Assembly (NCBI GenBank): GCA_017527495.1
Contig: JAFXPY010000001.1
Location: 62,001-126,000, forward strand
Direction: 5' to 3'
From: Paludibacteraceae bacterium
Lineage (GTDB): Bacteria; Bacteroidota; Bacteroidia; Bacteroidales; Paludibacteraceae
Length of the DNA: 64,000 bases
In this document: positions 28,950 to 38,254 of the stretch, piece after piece
Layout of the letters: each line of letters begins with the position of its first letter
Position numbering within the stretch: the first letter of the stretch is position 1
Program-made: the position numbers and the translations under genes
The notes under the pieces: generated by a model
Told to the model about the DNA's origin: nothing
Seen by the model: only the letters and a program-made list of their open reading frames with translations
The model's database searches: none

Positions 28950-29977
28950 CACAATTGATTCATTTGTTTATCCTCTTGTATTCTGATTTGCAGTTCTTTG
29001 GCATAGTTGAGCATTTTTTGTTTCTGGATAGGGTCTGAAGTGAAGAATCCTTCGTCAAAATGTTGTGCTGCTGTTTTTGCCCAGTAGTAGGCACTTTGCA
29101 GATCGCCTTCAATCTCAAATGTGGCTGCCATATTGGCTGCTGCACGGGCTTTGATTTTTGATTTGCCTGTTTGATAGGCTTCGTACCAAAGATTAATAGC
29201 TTCGTCCCAATGCTTGCGGTAGAGTTGGTCAACGGCGGCACGCATGGTTTTGTCGTTGTGTGTGTAGAAAAAGCGATCAACTTGTTGCCAGTGTGGAAGT
29301 ATTTTCTTTGCAGCCCGTTCGGCTGAATAGATAGCCATGTCGAGCAGAGCGTCTCGGCGGTTGGGCAACTTATTCAGTGCTGTGGTACGATTGATGTCTT
29401 CATATTCCCATATCAGAGTGTCCGATATGCTTATGGTTTGAGGTTTGGTCTGATTAGGGAAATAGACGCTGAAAAGAGCTGTGCATTTCACTTCAAGAGA
29501 GGCGTAGAAATCTTGAAATTCTGTGTCAAAGGCGTCTTCAACAATGTCGGAAAGCATCAGACGATTAAGCACAATAAGCGCATCAATGTCGTATAGTTTA
29601 TATAAATGATCGATTTGCAACTCGTTGAGAGTGGTTAATTGATAAAAGTTTTTAGCTATATTTTGAGATTGTTCGAGCAAATCAACGTCGCCAAAATAGT
29701 CATCACTATTCAGTTGCTGAGTGAATGATGTGAGGTAGTAGAACACAGCACTATCAATGTCAATCTCTATGTTAGAAGGCATCTGACCGGAAAGTCTGGA
29801 TTGATGTCCGTAGTTGTGGGGTTGCGTAACAGCGTTGTTCACAACCAAGACATGACTGACATCTTGCGGCAAAGAGATAAGTCCCGGACGCAACACGTCT
29901 ATTGTTGTGTAAAGCTCTTGTGCAGATGCTGCAAGGCTTGTTGCAATTAATAATATAGTAAATATGTATTTGCGCAT
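28949..29977 (-). CDS. Exported TPR-containing protein of unknown function (DUF6340-like)
   Basis: I start at the ATG of MRKYIFTILLIATSLAASAQ, a clean signal peptide cut after ASA; the in-frame ATG at 30001 would precede it with MENQKIIN and overlap the methyltransferase gene. The mature protein of about 320 residues opens with DVLRPGLISLPQDVSHVLVV. It ends in a helical TPR-like part (LYRKHWDEAINLWYEAYQTG, AAANMAATFEIEGDLQSAYY). The DUF6340 family link is from memory of this N-terminal layout and is tentative. It is likely periplasmic or outer-membrane associated. Confidence 0.68.
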   Translation of the reverse strand: MRKYIFTILLIATSLAASAQELYTTIDVLRPGLISLPQDVSHVLVVNNAVTQPHNYGHQSRLSGQMPSNIEIDIDSAVFYYLTSFTQQLNSDDYFGDVDLLEQSQNIAKNFYQLTTLNELQIDHLYKLYDIDALIVLNRLMLSDIVEDAFDTEFQDFYASLEVKCTALFSVYFPNQTKPQTISISDTLIWEYEDINRTTALNKLPNRRDALLDMAIYSAERAAKKILPHWQQVDRFFYTHNDKTMRAAVDQLYRKHWDEAINLWYEAYQTGKSKIKARAAANMAATFEIEGDLQSAYYWAKTAAQHFDEGFFTSDPIQKQKMLNYAKELQIRIQEDKQMNQL

Positions 29978-29979
29978 AT

Positions 29980-31332
29980 TTATAATTTTCTGATTCTCCA
30001 TTCGTTAGGGTAGAGGTTGTTGCTATGGTTACCTATGTTTTTAACAAATCCAAGGGGTATGTTTTTGTAGGTGATTAGGATTATACCTATTGGCATGTCT
30101 TGTAGTGTGAGGGCTTCCGAGCGCAAAAAACTCAAAGCCGTTTGCAAATCAACATCTTTGTGTTGGAATGGTGCAGGGTTGAAATCTTTTGCCATAGCCA
30201 AACTATGTTGCGGGGCAAGTCTTGTTCCTTTTATTTCGGCAAGCCCTATGCCGATTGAGATGCAAATCAACTTATGCGAGAGTAGTTCGATGAGCTCGGC
30301 ATATTTGGCGGGATAGGCATTGATAAAGCGGTCTTCAAGGTGCATTGCCCAGTTTTCAGGGTGTTTGAGCCATGTGTTGAGTTCGCTTCTGCCCATAATT
30401 TGTTGTTGATTTTTTGTCTTTTCTTGTCTTATCTTGAATGGACTAAAAGGTTGCTCGTCTTTTTGCAGCACGCACATATAGAGCCCTTCGCCTTGTGTGC
30501 GGTGCGGGTAGAAGTGATAGCCTATTCCGGCATCAACAATACCCCATGATTTATCAATGTCGATGGGTAAAATTGTAGCACCAAGCTGTTCTGAAATCCA
30601 AAGAGCAATTTCTTCGTTCTCATGTTTGTTGAATGTGCATGTGCTGTAAATAAGTATTCCGCCGGGTTTGAGTGAGTCCCAGAGGTCTTCAACGATTTGT
30701 CGTTGTCGGTTGGCACATTGTTCTACCAATTTGTCGCTCCATTGTGTGCGTGCTTCTTCGTCTTTACGGAACATGCCTTCGCCCGAACAAGGAGCGTCAA
30801 CAAGTATTGCGTCAAAGAGGTTGGGCAATTTGTTGCCAAAATCCGCTGCTGCGTTGTGCGTAACAATGGTGTTGCCATTGCCCCACTTCTGAATATTCTC
30901 CGAGAGTATAAAAACGCGTTGGCGAACCACTTCGTTACTAACCAGAAGCCCGTCTTGTCCAAGAAATTCACTTATTAGGGTTGATTTTCCGCCCGGTGCG
31001 GCACACATATCAAGTACTACAGATTGCGGATTGACAAACTGCTCGAGAGCCTGTTGCAAAAACATTGAACTTGCTTCCTGAACATAGTAGCACCCGGCAT
31101 GAAATAAAGGGTCGAGAGTGAATTGTGGGCGATTTGCAAGATAGTAACCATCCATCGACCAAGGCACAACAGAAGCACCGGCAAGCATCTCGTCCAAATC
31201 AATGTCCTGAAGTTTGTCTTCATTTAGGCGTATGCTCGTCAGCGGCTCAGCGTTCAAAGCGTCAATCAATTGTTGAGCTTCATCGCCAAGCTGTTCTCTG
31301 ATGTGTTTAACAAATTGGTCCGGCAAGTTCAT
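29980..31332 (-). CDS. RNA m5C methyltransferase, NOL1/NOP2/Sun family (RsmF-like)
   Basis: SAM-dependent cytosine-C5 methylation of rRNA or tRNA. The 450-residue product has the SAM motif DMCAAPGGKS (108-117), the catalytic pair PCSGEGMFR (C182) and STCTF (C232), and a C-terminal domain with the PUA-like fold expected of RsmF-type enzymes. The 16S C1407 target of E. coli RsmF is the likely model but is not proven. It is transcribed from its own consensus promoter and heads the block that ends with smpB. Confidence 0.92.
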   Translation of the reverse strand: MNLPDQFVKHIREQLGDEAQQLIDALNAEPLTSIRLNEDKLQDIDLDEMLAGASVVPWSMDGYYLANRPQFTLDPLFHAGCYYVQEASSMFLQQALEQFVNPQSVVLDMCAAPGGKSTLISEFLGQDGLLVSNEVVRQRVFILSENIQKWGNGNTIVTHNAAADFGNKLPNLFDAILVDAPCSGEGMFRKDEEARTQWSDKLVEQCANRQRQIVEDLWDSLKPGGILIYSTCTFNKHENEEIALWISEQLGATILPIDIDKSWGIVDAGIGYHFYPHRTQGEGLYMCVLQKDEQPFSPFKIRQEKTKNQQQIMGRSELNTWLKHPENWAMHLEDRFINAYPAKYAELIELLSHKLICISIGIGLAEIKGTRLAPQHSLAMAKDFNPAPFQHKDVDLQTALSFLRSEALTLQDMPIGIILITYKNIPLGFVKNIGNHSNNLYPNEWRIRKL

Positions 31333-31365
31333 AACTTCGCAAAATACCCTAAATTAATCAACCTA

Positions 31366-31397
31366 CAAAGTTACACAAAATTTCAATAATTAACAAA
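31366..31397 (-). promoter_or_regulatory. Promoter of the RsmF-like to smpB block
   Basis: On the minus strand TTTG (31397-31394), 20 bp, TAACTTTG (31373-31366). The predicted start near 31360 leaves a leader of about 28 nt before the ATG at 31332. Confidence 0.7.
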
Positions 31398-31538
31398 TTT
31401 TGATAAAATCCTTTTGAAAAATATAAAAAAAAGAGAAAAAATCAGCCGTATTATGGTGCAAAAATAGCGATAAAAAGGTAAAATATAGTTCTCTTTGTCA
31501 AAATAAATTTGCAGTTCGTCGCCCAAATACGACCGTTC

Positions 31539-31546
31539 GGGGGGGG
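31539..31546 (+). repeat. G8 homopolymer 5' of the SusC promoter
   Basis: Eight consecutive G in an AT-rich intergenic region, 4 bases upstream of the TTTG box at 31551. Length change by slippage would alter the sequence just upstream of the promoter. Confidence 0.9.
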
Positions 31547-31550
31547 TGAT

Positions 31551-31581
31551 TTTGTCAGTTCGTCATTTCTAAATAATTTTG
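31551..31581 (+). promoter_or_regulatory. Promoter of the SusC/SusD operon
   Basis: TTTG (31551-31554), 19 bp, TAATTTTG (31574-31581). The predicted start near 31587 leaves an untranslated leader of about 100 nt before the susC-like ATG at 31689. The leader has no clear hairpin that I can support. Confidence 0.78.
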
Positions 31582-31688
31582 CAAAGTGAATAATGTGCTA
31601 TAAATGCGCAAGTTAAAGGTAAATGCAAGACTATGTTTTTATTTTGTTTTGCGTTTATGGTTTTTTTTATTAACAAATTATTTAAGGT

Positions 31689-34600
31689 ATGAAGAGATTG
31701 TTACTTCTTTTGGCTGTATGCTTTATGGCATTCAGTCAGGTTTGGTCGCAAAACCAAACTATTACCGGTAAAGTATTGAGTGCAGAAGATGATGAGCCGG
31801 TTCTCGGCGCATCAGTTGTTGTGCTTGGTACAAGCCGAGGTACCGTCACCGATTTTGACGGTAAGTTTACAATTGATGTGCAACCTGGAGCCACGCTTGT
31901 TATCTCGTATGTCGGTATGAAAACAGCGAGTGTAGAGGCGAAGAATGGCATAACGATTCGTCTTGAAGAGGATGTTCAAGTTCTCGAAGATGTTGTCGTT
32001 ACTGCTATGGGTATTTCTCGTCAGGAGAAAACACTTGGTTATGCAGCGGCAAAAGTTAGTGCCGAGGAAATCAGTGGTGCTCGTACTACTAATGTGGCAA
32101 GTGCTTTGGCAGGTAAGGTGGCAGGTGTGCAGGTGCAAGCCACATCGTCAGACCCGGGTGCAGCAACCAACATCGTCATTCGTGGTTTCTCGTCAATATC
32201 TGGAAACAACCAACCTTTGTACATCATTGATGGTGTTCCATTGCAGACAACAACAGACAATGGTAATTCAACAATGCGTCGTGACGAGAAATCAAATGCT
32301 CTTGGTGGTATTGCCAATCTTTCAGCTCAAGACATTGAGTCGATGACTGTCTTGAAGGGTGCTGCTGCAACAGCCATTTATGGTAGCCGTGCGGCAAATG
32401 GTGTTATTGTTATTACTACCAAACAGGGTGCAAAGGGAGAAAAACGAAACTTCAATATTGAGTATAACGGAGGAGTTTCGTTCAGTCAAGTGTCCATGTT
32501 GCCGGAATTTCAAAATCAATTCGGTCTGGGTTGGAATGGTCAGCAGACATTTATTGAAAATGGTTCTTGGGGACCTGCATTTGACGGCTCGCAACAAGTT
32601 TATGGTCCGATTTGGAATAATCAACAATTGTTACACCCATATAGTGCGGTACCAACCAATGTCATTGATTTCTTTGATTTAGGCGTTTCACACAATCATA
32701 ATGTGGCATTCAGCGGAATGTCTAATGACAAAACAATGACCTATTATGCTTCATATTCCTTCACCGGTGATAATGGTATTATGCCGGGTGATCACGACAC
32801 ATATAAACGTCATACTATCGCTTTCCGTGGAAGTTACGAACCTGTGAAATGGTTGAAAATCTCAAGCTCAGTCAATTTTGCTAAATCAAAAACTGATGTG
32901 GTTGATACCTATCAAGGTACATCGGTGATTGATGGTTTGTACGAATTGCCACGAGATATTTCGTTAGTAGATAAAACGGATTTGAATAGTGCGTTCAACA
33001 CTCCTGAAGCATACTTTACGCCATACGGCGTAACCAATCCATATTGGGCACTTGCCAACAACTACCACCGCGATGATGCAAAGCAGGTGTTTGGTAAGTT
33101 GCAAGTTGATGCCAAACCGGTTGAAGGTCTTACTCTGACTTATCGTTTTGGTTTCGATTATACGGATGCTGATATTAAAATCGGTTCTCCGCAAATTGCA
33201 CTTGATGATGCTTTGATATCAAGCAGTTACCAGACAGCTCCGAGTTATATGAATCAAGATGGTTTCGTTTGGAGTCAATATCGCCGTCTTTACGAATTGA
33301 ACCACGACATTATGGCTACATATCAAAACAAGTGGGGACAATTCGATTTGAATGTTCTTGTCGGTTTGAACATCAACGAGCGTGCTTCAACTTCTATGGC
33401 AGGTCAGACAAGTACGCTTACTTTCGAGACCGGTTTCTGGGATTTGAGCAATGGTGCTAACAAAGACGAAATATCTGAGAGTCAGTCGAAGCGCAGAGCA
33501 ATAGGTTTGTTTGGAGATATCACCTTCGGCTATGCCGACCAATTGTTTATCGACTTTACGGCTCGCAATGACTGGTCATCAACCCTTCCGCAAGGCAAAA
33601 ACAGTTATTTCTACCCGGGCATAACAGCAAGCTGGATTTTCAGCGAGTTGATACCAAAAAATGATGCTCTGTCGTTTGCCAAACTGCGTGCAGCATACGG
33701 TATGACAGGTAATGATGCCGGTGTATATCTCACCAATCTTGCCTATACACAAGGTTATGCTTCAACAGCCTATCTCGGCTCAAATTCCATTTCATTCCCT
33801 ATTGACGGGACAAATGCCTTTATTGCAACTTCAAGATTAGGTAGTGCCAACCTTCGTCCTGAAATGACTTCAGAGGCTGAAGTTGGTTTGAACATGCAAT
33901 TCCTGAATGGTCGTATAGGGTTCGATGCTACATATTATAATCGTGTAACAAAAGATCAAATCATTGCGCTGCCTGTTGATCCTGCCACAGGTTATACCAC
34001 TATGGTTACCAACTTCGGTAAAGTAGAAAATCAAGGTTTTGAGTTCGTATTGAACACAACACCTGTAAAAACAAAGAATTTCCGTTGGGATTTGGACATC
34101 AATATTGCCCGCAACTGGAACAAAGTACTCTCATTGCCTGAAGAACTTGAAGGCGGCAGACAATATATCCAAGGTTTCTCAACTTCTGCAGATGCCGTAA
34201 CTGCTTATGCTGAGGTGGGGCGGCCGATGGGTGTGTTCTACACCAATCTGCCAAAACGCACAGAAGATGGCAAAATTATTGTAGGCTCAGATGGTTTGCC
34301 TATTATTGGCACCGAAATTGAAGACACCGGCAAAGACATGCAAACCAAATGGACAGGTGGTCTGACAACATCGCTCACCGCATACGGAGTAACACTGAGC
34401 GCTACTCTTGACTGTCGTCTCGGAGGCTATATGTTCTCACGCACAAAGAACCTGATGGAATTTACAGGAAATGGTATCGTTACAACCTACAATGGTCGTA
34501 ACCCATTCATCATTCCAAATTCAGTAGTAGAAAACGAAGATGGAACATATTCACCCAACACCACACCATTGTTTATGCTTGATGGCTCGTATCAATCATA

Positions 34601-34907
34601 TTTTGATGGAACAGGAGCAGGCGAAGGCGGCGAGTTCTTCTTGATTGACCGTTCGTTTGCAAAACTTCGCAATATAAGTCTTACATGGGAGCTCCCAAAG
34701 AAATGGATGCAAAAGATTTATTTCGAAAGCATCTCAATCACTGCTTATGTAAACAATGTTTACACATGGACGGCTAAAGACAATCGCTATATCGACCCGG
34801 AGACAACAACCTTTGGCGCTAATGGTGACTTGGCTGCTCAATTTGGTGAGTATTATTCCAACCCTGCAAGACGTCAATATGGTCTTAACTTCAATATTAA
34901 ATTCTAA
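31689..34907 (+). CDS. SusC/RagA-family TonB-dependent outer-membrane transporter
   Basis: Energised outer-membrane importer of oligosaccharides or peptides. The 1072-residue product has a signal peptide ending VWSQ, and a carboxypeptidase-regulatory-like domain (about 24-105: ITGKVLSAEDDEPVLGASVV through YVGMKTASVE). The plug follows with IRGFSSISGNNQPLYIIDGV and SMTVLKGAAATAIYGSRAANG, typical of SusC, and then a long barrel ending in a terminal Phe. No ECF sigma/anti-sigma or hybrid two-component gene lies beside it. The SusD partner starts 20 bp downstream. Substrate unknown; no glycoside hydrolase or peptidase is in the operon. Confidence 0.96.
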   Translation: MKRLLLLLAVCFMAFSQVWSQNQTITGKVLSAEDDEPVLGASVVVLGTSRGTVTDFDGKFTIDVQPGATLVISYVGMKTASVEAKNGITIRLEEDVQVLEDVVVTAMGISRQEKTLGYAAAKVSAEEISGARTTNVASALAGKVAGVQVQATSSDPGAATNIVIRGFSSISGNNQPLYIIDGVPLQTTTDNGNSTMRRDEKSNALGGIANLSAQDIESMTVLKGAAATAIYGSRAANGVIVITTKQGAKGEKRNFNIEYNGGVSFSQVSMLPEFQNQFGLGWNGQQTFIENGSWGPAFDGSQQVYGPIWNNQQLLHPYSAVPTNVIDFFDLGVSHNHNVAFSGMSNDKTMTYYASYSFTGDNGIMPGDHDTYKRHTIAFRGSYEPVKWLKISSSVNFAKSKTDVVDTYQGTSVIDGLYELPRDISLVDKTDLNSAFNTPEAYFTPYGVTNPYWALANNYHRDDAKQVFGKLQVDAKPVEGLTLTYRFGFDYTDADIKIGSPQIALDDALISSSYQTAPSYMNQDGFVWSQYRRLYELNHDIMATYQNKWGQFDLNVLVGLNINERASTSMAGQTSTLTFETGFWDLSNGANKDEISESQSKRRAIGLFGDITFGYADQLFIDFTARNDWSSTLPQGKNSYFYPGITASWIFSELIPKNDALSFAKLRAAYGMTGNDAGVYLTNLAYTQGYASTAYLGSNSISFPIDGTNAFIATSRLGSANLRPEMTSEAEVGLNMQFLNGRIGFDATYYNRVTKDQIIALPVDPATGYTTMVTNFGKVENQGFEFVLNTTPVKTKNFRWDLDINIARNWNKVLSLPEELEGGRQYIQGFSTSADAVTAYAEVGRPMGVFYTNLPKRTEDGKIIVGSDGLPIIGTEIEDTGKDMQTKWTGGLTTSLTAYGVTLSATLDCRLGGYMFSRTKNLMEFTGNGIVTTYNGRNPFIIPNSVVENEDGTYSPNTTPLFMLDGSYQSYFDGTGAGEGGEFFLIDRSFAKLRNISLTWELPKKWMQKIYFESISITAYVNNVYTWTAKDNRYIDPETTTFGANGDLAAQFGEYYSNPARRQYGLNFNIKF

Positions 34908-34927
34908 AAATGTAGGAGGACAAGAAT

Positions 34928-36403
34928 ATGAAAAAATATGTAAATATAGTGATGTTTTCTGCTCTGTTACTCTTGCTTAACAGTTGCAAAGACTATTTGA
35001 ACATCAACACCGACCCTAATTCACCGTCGGAAGAAAACCTGACAAGCAGTATGATTCTGCCGGCTGCAGAGATGAGCATTGCTGCAACATACTCTTACTC
35101 ATTGCACATACTTGGTGCCTACAATGTTGAGTATTACGCACAACAAACAGGTACGCCAAACTATCTTGAATACTCTAAATTCAATGTCTCTCCGACAAAT
35201 GGCAATCGTGCATATACAGAATTGTTTCAGCACGCTCTGAACAATTCAGAAAATGTGCGCAAAAAAGCCAAAGAAGATGCTGAGTATGGGGTATTCCTTC
35301 AAGCCACAGTTTTGCGTTCGTATGCTTTCCACTTACTTGTTGATGCTTTTGGTGAAGTTCCTTTCACTGAGGCACTTGACGGAGTCTCTACATCTCCAAA
35401 ATTTGACGACGGCAAGTTTATCTATGAAAGTTTGATTGCTGAACTTGACGAAGCTATTGCTTTATCTGCCAATGGAGGCTCTTTGGCAACAAGTTTCATC
35501 TTGCCCAATGGCACAATTGCTGATTGGCAACAGTTTGCCAAAGCCGAGAAATTGCGTTTGCTATCTCGTATCAACAATGTGGAGGACAAATCGGCTCAAC
35601 TTCAAGCCCTGATAGCTGAAAATGATTTTCCTGCTTCCGATATTCAAATTGCAGGTTGTTGGGCAAATTCATCAGGCCATGCCAATCCATTTTTTGCTGA
35701 AGAAGCGTCTTCGTGGGCTATCGTTGGAGGCAATGTGATTGCCAATTTAGCTCTTGTTGAAACAATGAATCAAGATACCTATTCTGACCCTCGTCTTGCA
35801 GCATGGTTCAAAACCAATGGCTCTGGTGCATATCGTGGAAGTTTGTCGGGTGCTAACAGTATTGAGACAACAGCTTCGTGGAGCTCTCCTAATATTGCTT
35901 ACAACACTCCTGTAGTGCTTTGTGCAAAATCAGAAGTAGAGTTCTTTATTGCTGAGTTTTATGCTCGCAAAGGTGATGCTGCCAATGCTCAGTTACACTA
36001 TGAAGCTGCTATCAACGCTTCATTCGAATCTGCTGGTGTTGTAGGAGCAGAAGCCAATATTGCTCAATATCCTTATGACCAATCAAATTGGAAACAATCA
36101 ATTGGTCTTGCCAAATGGATTGCTCTTGCCGGTGTAAATGGTTTTGAAAGCTATACTGAGGCTCGTCGTCTCGACTATCCGGCCTTTGGAACAGTTAAAG
36201 GCTCTGATATGTTGTCGGCAGGTGGTACTTTTGATCCTTCTGCTTATGTGCCCGGAACTTTATATACACCTTATCAGCGTTTCGACCAAGTTGGCGACAA
36301 TAAATTGCTTGAGCGTTTCCCTTATCCGGAAGCATCAACATCAAGAAATACTAACAGCCCTACATTCCCAGGCTATTTAGAACCAATTTTCTGGGGTAAG
36401 TAA
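34928..36403 (+). CDS. SusD/RagB-family surface lipoprotein
   Basis: Lid of the SusC pore that captures substrate on the outer surface. The 491-residue product is a lipoprotein (LLLLNSC, C20) followed by KDYLNINTDPNSPSEENL and a helical TPR-type body; it resembles the SusD-like 2 subgroup. An AGGAGG Shine-Dalgarno precedes the ATG, 20 bp after the SusC stop, so expression is coupled. The Ser/Asn run after the lipobox is a flexible surface tether. Confidence 0.93.
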   Translation: MKKYVNIVMFSALLLLLNSCKDYLNINTDPNSPSEENLTSSMILPAAEMSIAATYSYSLHILGAYNVEYYAQQTGTPNYLEYSKFNVSPTNGNRAYTELFQHALNNSENVRKKAKEDAEYGVFLQATVLRSYAFHLLVDAFGEVPFTEALDGVSTSPKFDDGKFIYESLIAELDEAIALSANGGSLATSFILPNGTIADWQQFAKAEKLRLLSRINNVEDKSAQLQALIAENDFPASDIQIAGCWANSSGHANPFFAEEASSWAIVGGNVIANLALVETMNQDTYSDPRLAAWFKTNGSGAYRGSLSGANSIETTASWSSPNIAYNTPVVLCAKSEVEFFIAEFYARKGDAANAQLHYEAAINASFESAGVVGAEANIAQYPYDQSNWKQSIGLAKWIALAGVNGFESYTEARRLDYPAFGTVKGSDMLSAGGTFDPSAYVPGTLYTPYQRFDQVGDNKLLERFPYPEASTSRNTNSPTFPGYLEPIFWGK

Positions 36404-36428
36404 TGAATATAATAATCAGAAATAAGTT

Positions 36429-37133
36429 ATGAAAAAGAATATTTTATATCTTTCAGCCCTTGTGGTTTTGATGTTAGGTTTTGTCGGCTGCAAAAAAGAG
36501 TCGAAGGGCCTCACACGAATAACCACTTATGCTGAACTTGAATTATTAGGTGATAACCCATTATTGTTGGCCAAGGGCTCAGAATTTGTTGATCCGGGAG
36601 CGTTGGCTTTTATGGGCGAACAGGATGTTACAGACCAAATTAAAGTAACAGGTAGTGTTGATCCAACAACATCTGGTGTTTATCAATTAACATATAAGGT
36701 AATCAATCCTGATGGTTTTGAAGCGTCTGCGTCTCGTACCGTTGTTGTTGCAGACCCCAACATGCCTCTTGAAGGTTTGTGGGTAACTGACCCTGCAAGT
36801 TATCGTGTAAATAGTGGTGGCGCTCCTGTTCTTTATGGTGCCCCATTCAATATCGTAATCTTGGCAAATGTGGATGGTACCTATTTTATTGAAGACCTGC
36901 TTGCCGGTTGGTATTGCCAGCGTGCCGGCTATGGTAGCAATTATGCAATGCAGGCTAATATTGCTCTCGCTGATGATGGCACAGTATCTCTTATAGATAG
37001 TTATGTACCCGGCTGGGGTGATTCTGCAGACGCATTAGATGGAGCAGTATATGATGCTACTGCCGGAACATTAACGTATAAGGTTACTTATGCCGGAACA
37101 CTTGATTTTTATGTTACACTTATTAAACAATAA
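36429..37133 (+). CDS. Surface lipoprotein with Ig-like domain (DUF5012-like)
   Basis: The 234-residue product has a lipobox (GFVGC, C21). A bacterial Ig-like fold follows, with the layout LLAKGSEFVDPGALAFMGEQ and SGVYQLTYKVINPDGFEASA, and then a second domain from about residue 110 containing GLWVTDPASYRVNSGG. Proteins like this accompany SusC/SusD pairs and are thought to add substrate binding at the cell surface. The DUF5012 label is by resemblance. It is third in the operon, 25 bp after the SusD gene. Confidence 0.78.
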   Translation: MKKNILYLSALVVLMLGFVGCKKESKGLTRITTYAELELLGDNPLLLAKGSEFVDPGALAFMGEQDVTDQIKVTGSVDPTTSGVYQLTYKVINPDGFEASASRTVVVADPNMPLEGLWVTDPASYRVNSGGAPVLYGAPFNIVILANVDGTYFIEDLLAGWYCQRAGYGSNYAMQANIALADDGTVSLIDSYVPGWGDSADALDGAVYDATAGTLTYKVTYAGTLDFYVTLIKQ

Positions 37134-37139
37134 ACTATT

Positions 37140-37673
37140 ATGAAGAAGATACTATTTTCCGTTTTAATGATGGGAGTTGTGTTGCTCTCTTCATGCAAAA
37201 AAACACCGATAGGTGGAACAGCAACTGAAAGTCTTTCAGGTCAATGGTATGTTGAAATTCTTGGTATAGATGAGAATGGCGACTTGCTTTACACAGACGA
37301 TGAGTTGTATGGCGCAGGTTTCCAGCATCTTATTACCTACAATACATCTGAAAACACAGAAGACAGTATGTGGATTCAAGATGCAGAAGGAAAAATTTGG
37401 GATTTCAAAGTAAAGGTGGCTTGCGATTTGGCTAATCAAACATTTTCAATCAATGAAGGTGAAAATCAACAATATTCTCCATGCAAAGTGACCATCACCA
37501 ATGGTAAGATTCTCAAAGGTGCTGCTACGACTCCAAGTGGTATGCCGGCAGATTCCATCGTTATGGACATATTGTTTGATGACGATCCCTATGCAGGTTC
37601 TATTTACGACAGACTTCGTCTGAGTGGCTATCGTTATACTGGTTTTTATAACGATGGTGGCGTTAACTTGTAA
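37140..37673 (+). CDS. Surface lipoprotein, lipid-binding-hydrolase-like (PF12888-like)
   Basis: The 177-residue product has a lipobox (LLSSC, C19) and a single beta-rich domain opening with SLSGQWYVEILGIDENGDL and closing with DRLRLSGYRYTGFYNDGG. This layout matches the small proteins annotated as lipid-binding putative hydrolase that follow the Ig-like lipoprotein in SusC/SusD operons. No catalytic residues are evident, so a binding role is as likely. It starts 6 bp after the previous stop; the operon ends at the terminator 35 bases later. Confidence 0.75.
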   Translation: MKKILFSVLMMGVVLLSSCKKTPIGGTATESLSGQWYVEILGIDENGDLLYTDDELYGAGFQHLITYNTSENTEDSMWIQDAEGKIWDFKVKVACDLANQTFSINEGENQQYSPCKVTITNGKILKGAATTPSGMPADSIVMDILFDDDPYAGSIYDRLRLSGYRYTGFYNDGGVNL

Positions 37674-37708
37674 ATATTTATTCATAATAAATAGACTTGA
37701 TTTCATGA

Positions 37709-37736
37709 GAAAAAGGCAGCCTTGGCTGCCTTTTTC
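37709..37736. terminator. Bidirectional terminator after the SusC/SusD operon
   Basis: GAAAAAGGCAGCC and GGCTGCCTTTTTC pair perfectly around TT. A- and T-runs on both sides let it work on either strand. Confidence 0.88.
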
Positions 37737-37744
37737 GTTGTATA

Positions 37745-37996
37745 GAGAAGTAAGATGTAAGAAGTTAGATTGGCTTCGCCTGCAAGAGGTAAGAAATTAG
37801 ATCGGCTTCGCCTGTAAGATGTAAGAAGTTAGATTGGCTTCGCCTGTAAGAGGTAAGAAATTAGATCGGCTTCGCCTGTAAGATGTAAGAAGTTAGATCG
37901 GCTTCGCCTGCAAGAGGTAAGAAGTTAGATCTGCTTCGCCTGCAAGAGGTAAGAAGTTAGATCTGCTTCGCCTGCAAGAGGTAAGATGTAAGATCG
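37745..37996. repeat. 32-bp tandem repeat, 7 full copies
   Basis: GCTTCGCC recurs at 37773, 37805, 37837, 37869, 37901, 37933 and 37965, exactly 32 bases apart. Intervening parts vary between AAGATGTAAGAAGTTAGAT and AAGAGGTAAGAAATTAGAT. In the first copies they alternate, giving a 64-bp higher-order period. Units touch each other, so it is a minisatellite and not a CRISPR array. Confidence 0.92.
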
Positions 37997-38020
37997 TGTT
38001 GCCGTTAAAGTTGGATTTGA

Positions 38021-38145
38021 AATATCCCGTAGGGATTATCTTTTAATAGAATAGTTAAGTGCGTTACAATATAATATCCCGTAGGGATTATCTTTTAATA
38101 GTTAAAGGTCAGTAGTTTTAAAGAAATTCCCTAACTGGAAATTTC
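38021..38145. repeat. Palindromic repeats: two exact 29-bp copies and one diverged unit
   Basis: A 29-bp sequence beginning AATATCCCGTAGGGATTATC and ending TTTTAATAG occurs at 38021-38049 and again at 38073-38101. A diverged unit, GAAATTCCCTAAC-T-GGAAATTTC, lies at about 38123-38145. They belong to the same family as the units at 24865-25030. Confidence 0.85.
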
Positions 38146-38160
38146 GTAGATAATTGTAAA

Positions 38161-38250
38161 TGATAAAATGTTAAAATGTCCAAATGATAAAATGCTAAAA
38201 TGGTAAATGTCCAAATGATAAAATGCTAAAATGGTAAATGTCCAAATGAT
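38161..38250. repeat. 31-bp tandem repeat, about 3 copies
   Basis: The unit starts AAATGTCCAAATGATAAAAT and ends GCTAAAATGGT. The last copy runs up to the stop codon of the giant gene. It is AT-rich with no supported ORF. Confidence 0.85.
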
Positions 38251-38254
38251 AAAA

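Noticed and set aside
37745-37996. CRISPR-like array with a 32-bp period
   Set aside because: Units are contiguous and near-identical over their whole length, with no unique spacers and no cas genes in the window. It is a minisatellite.
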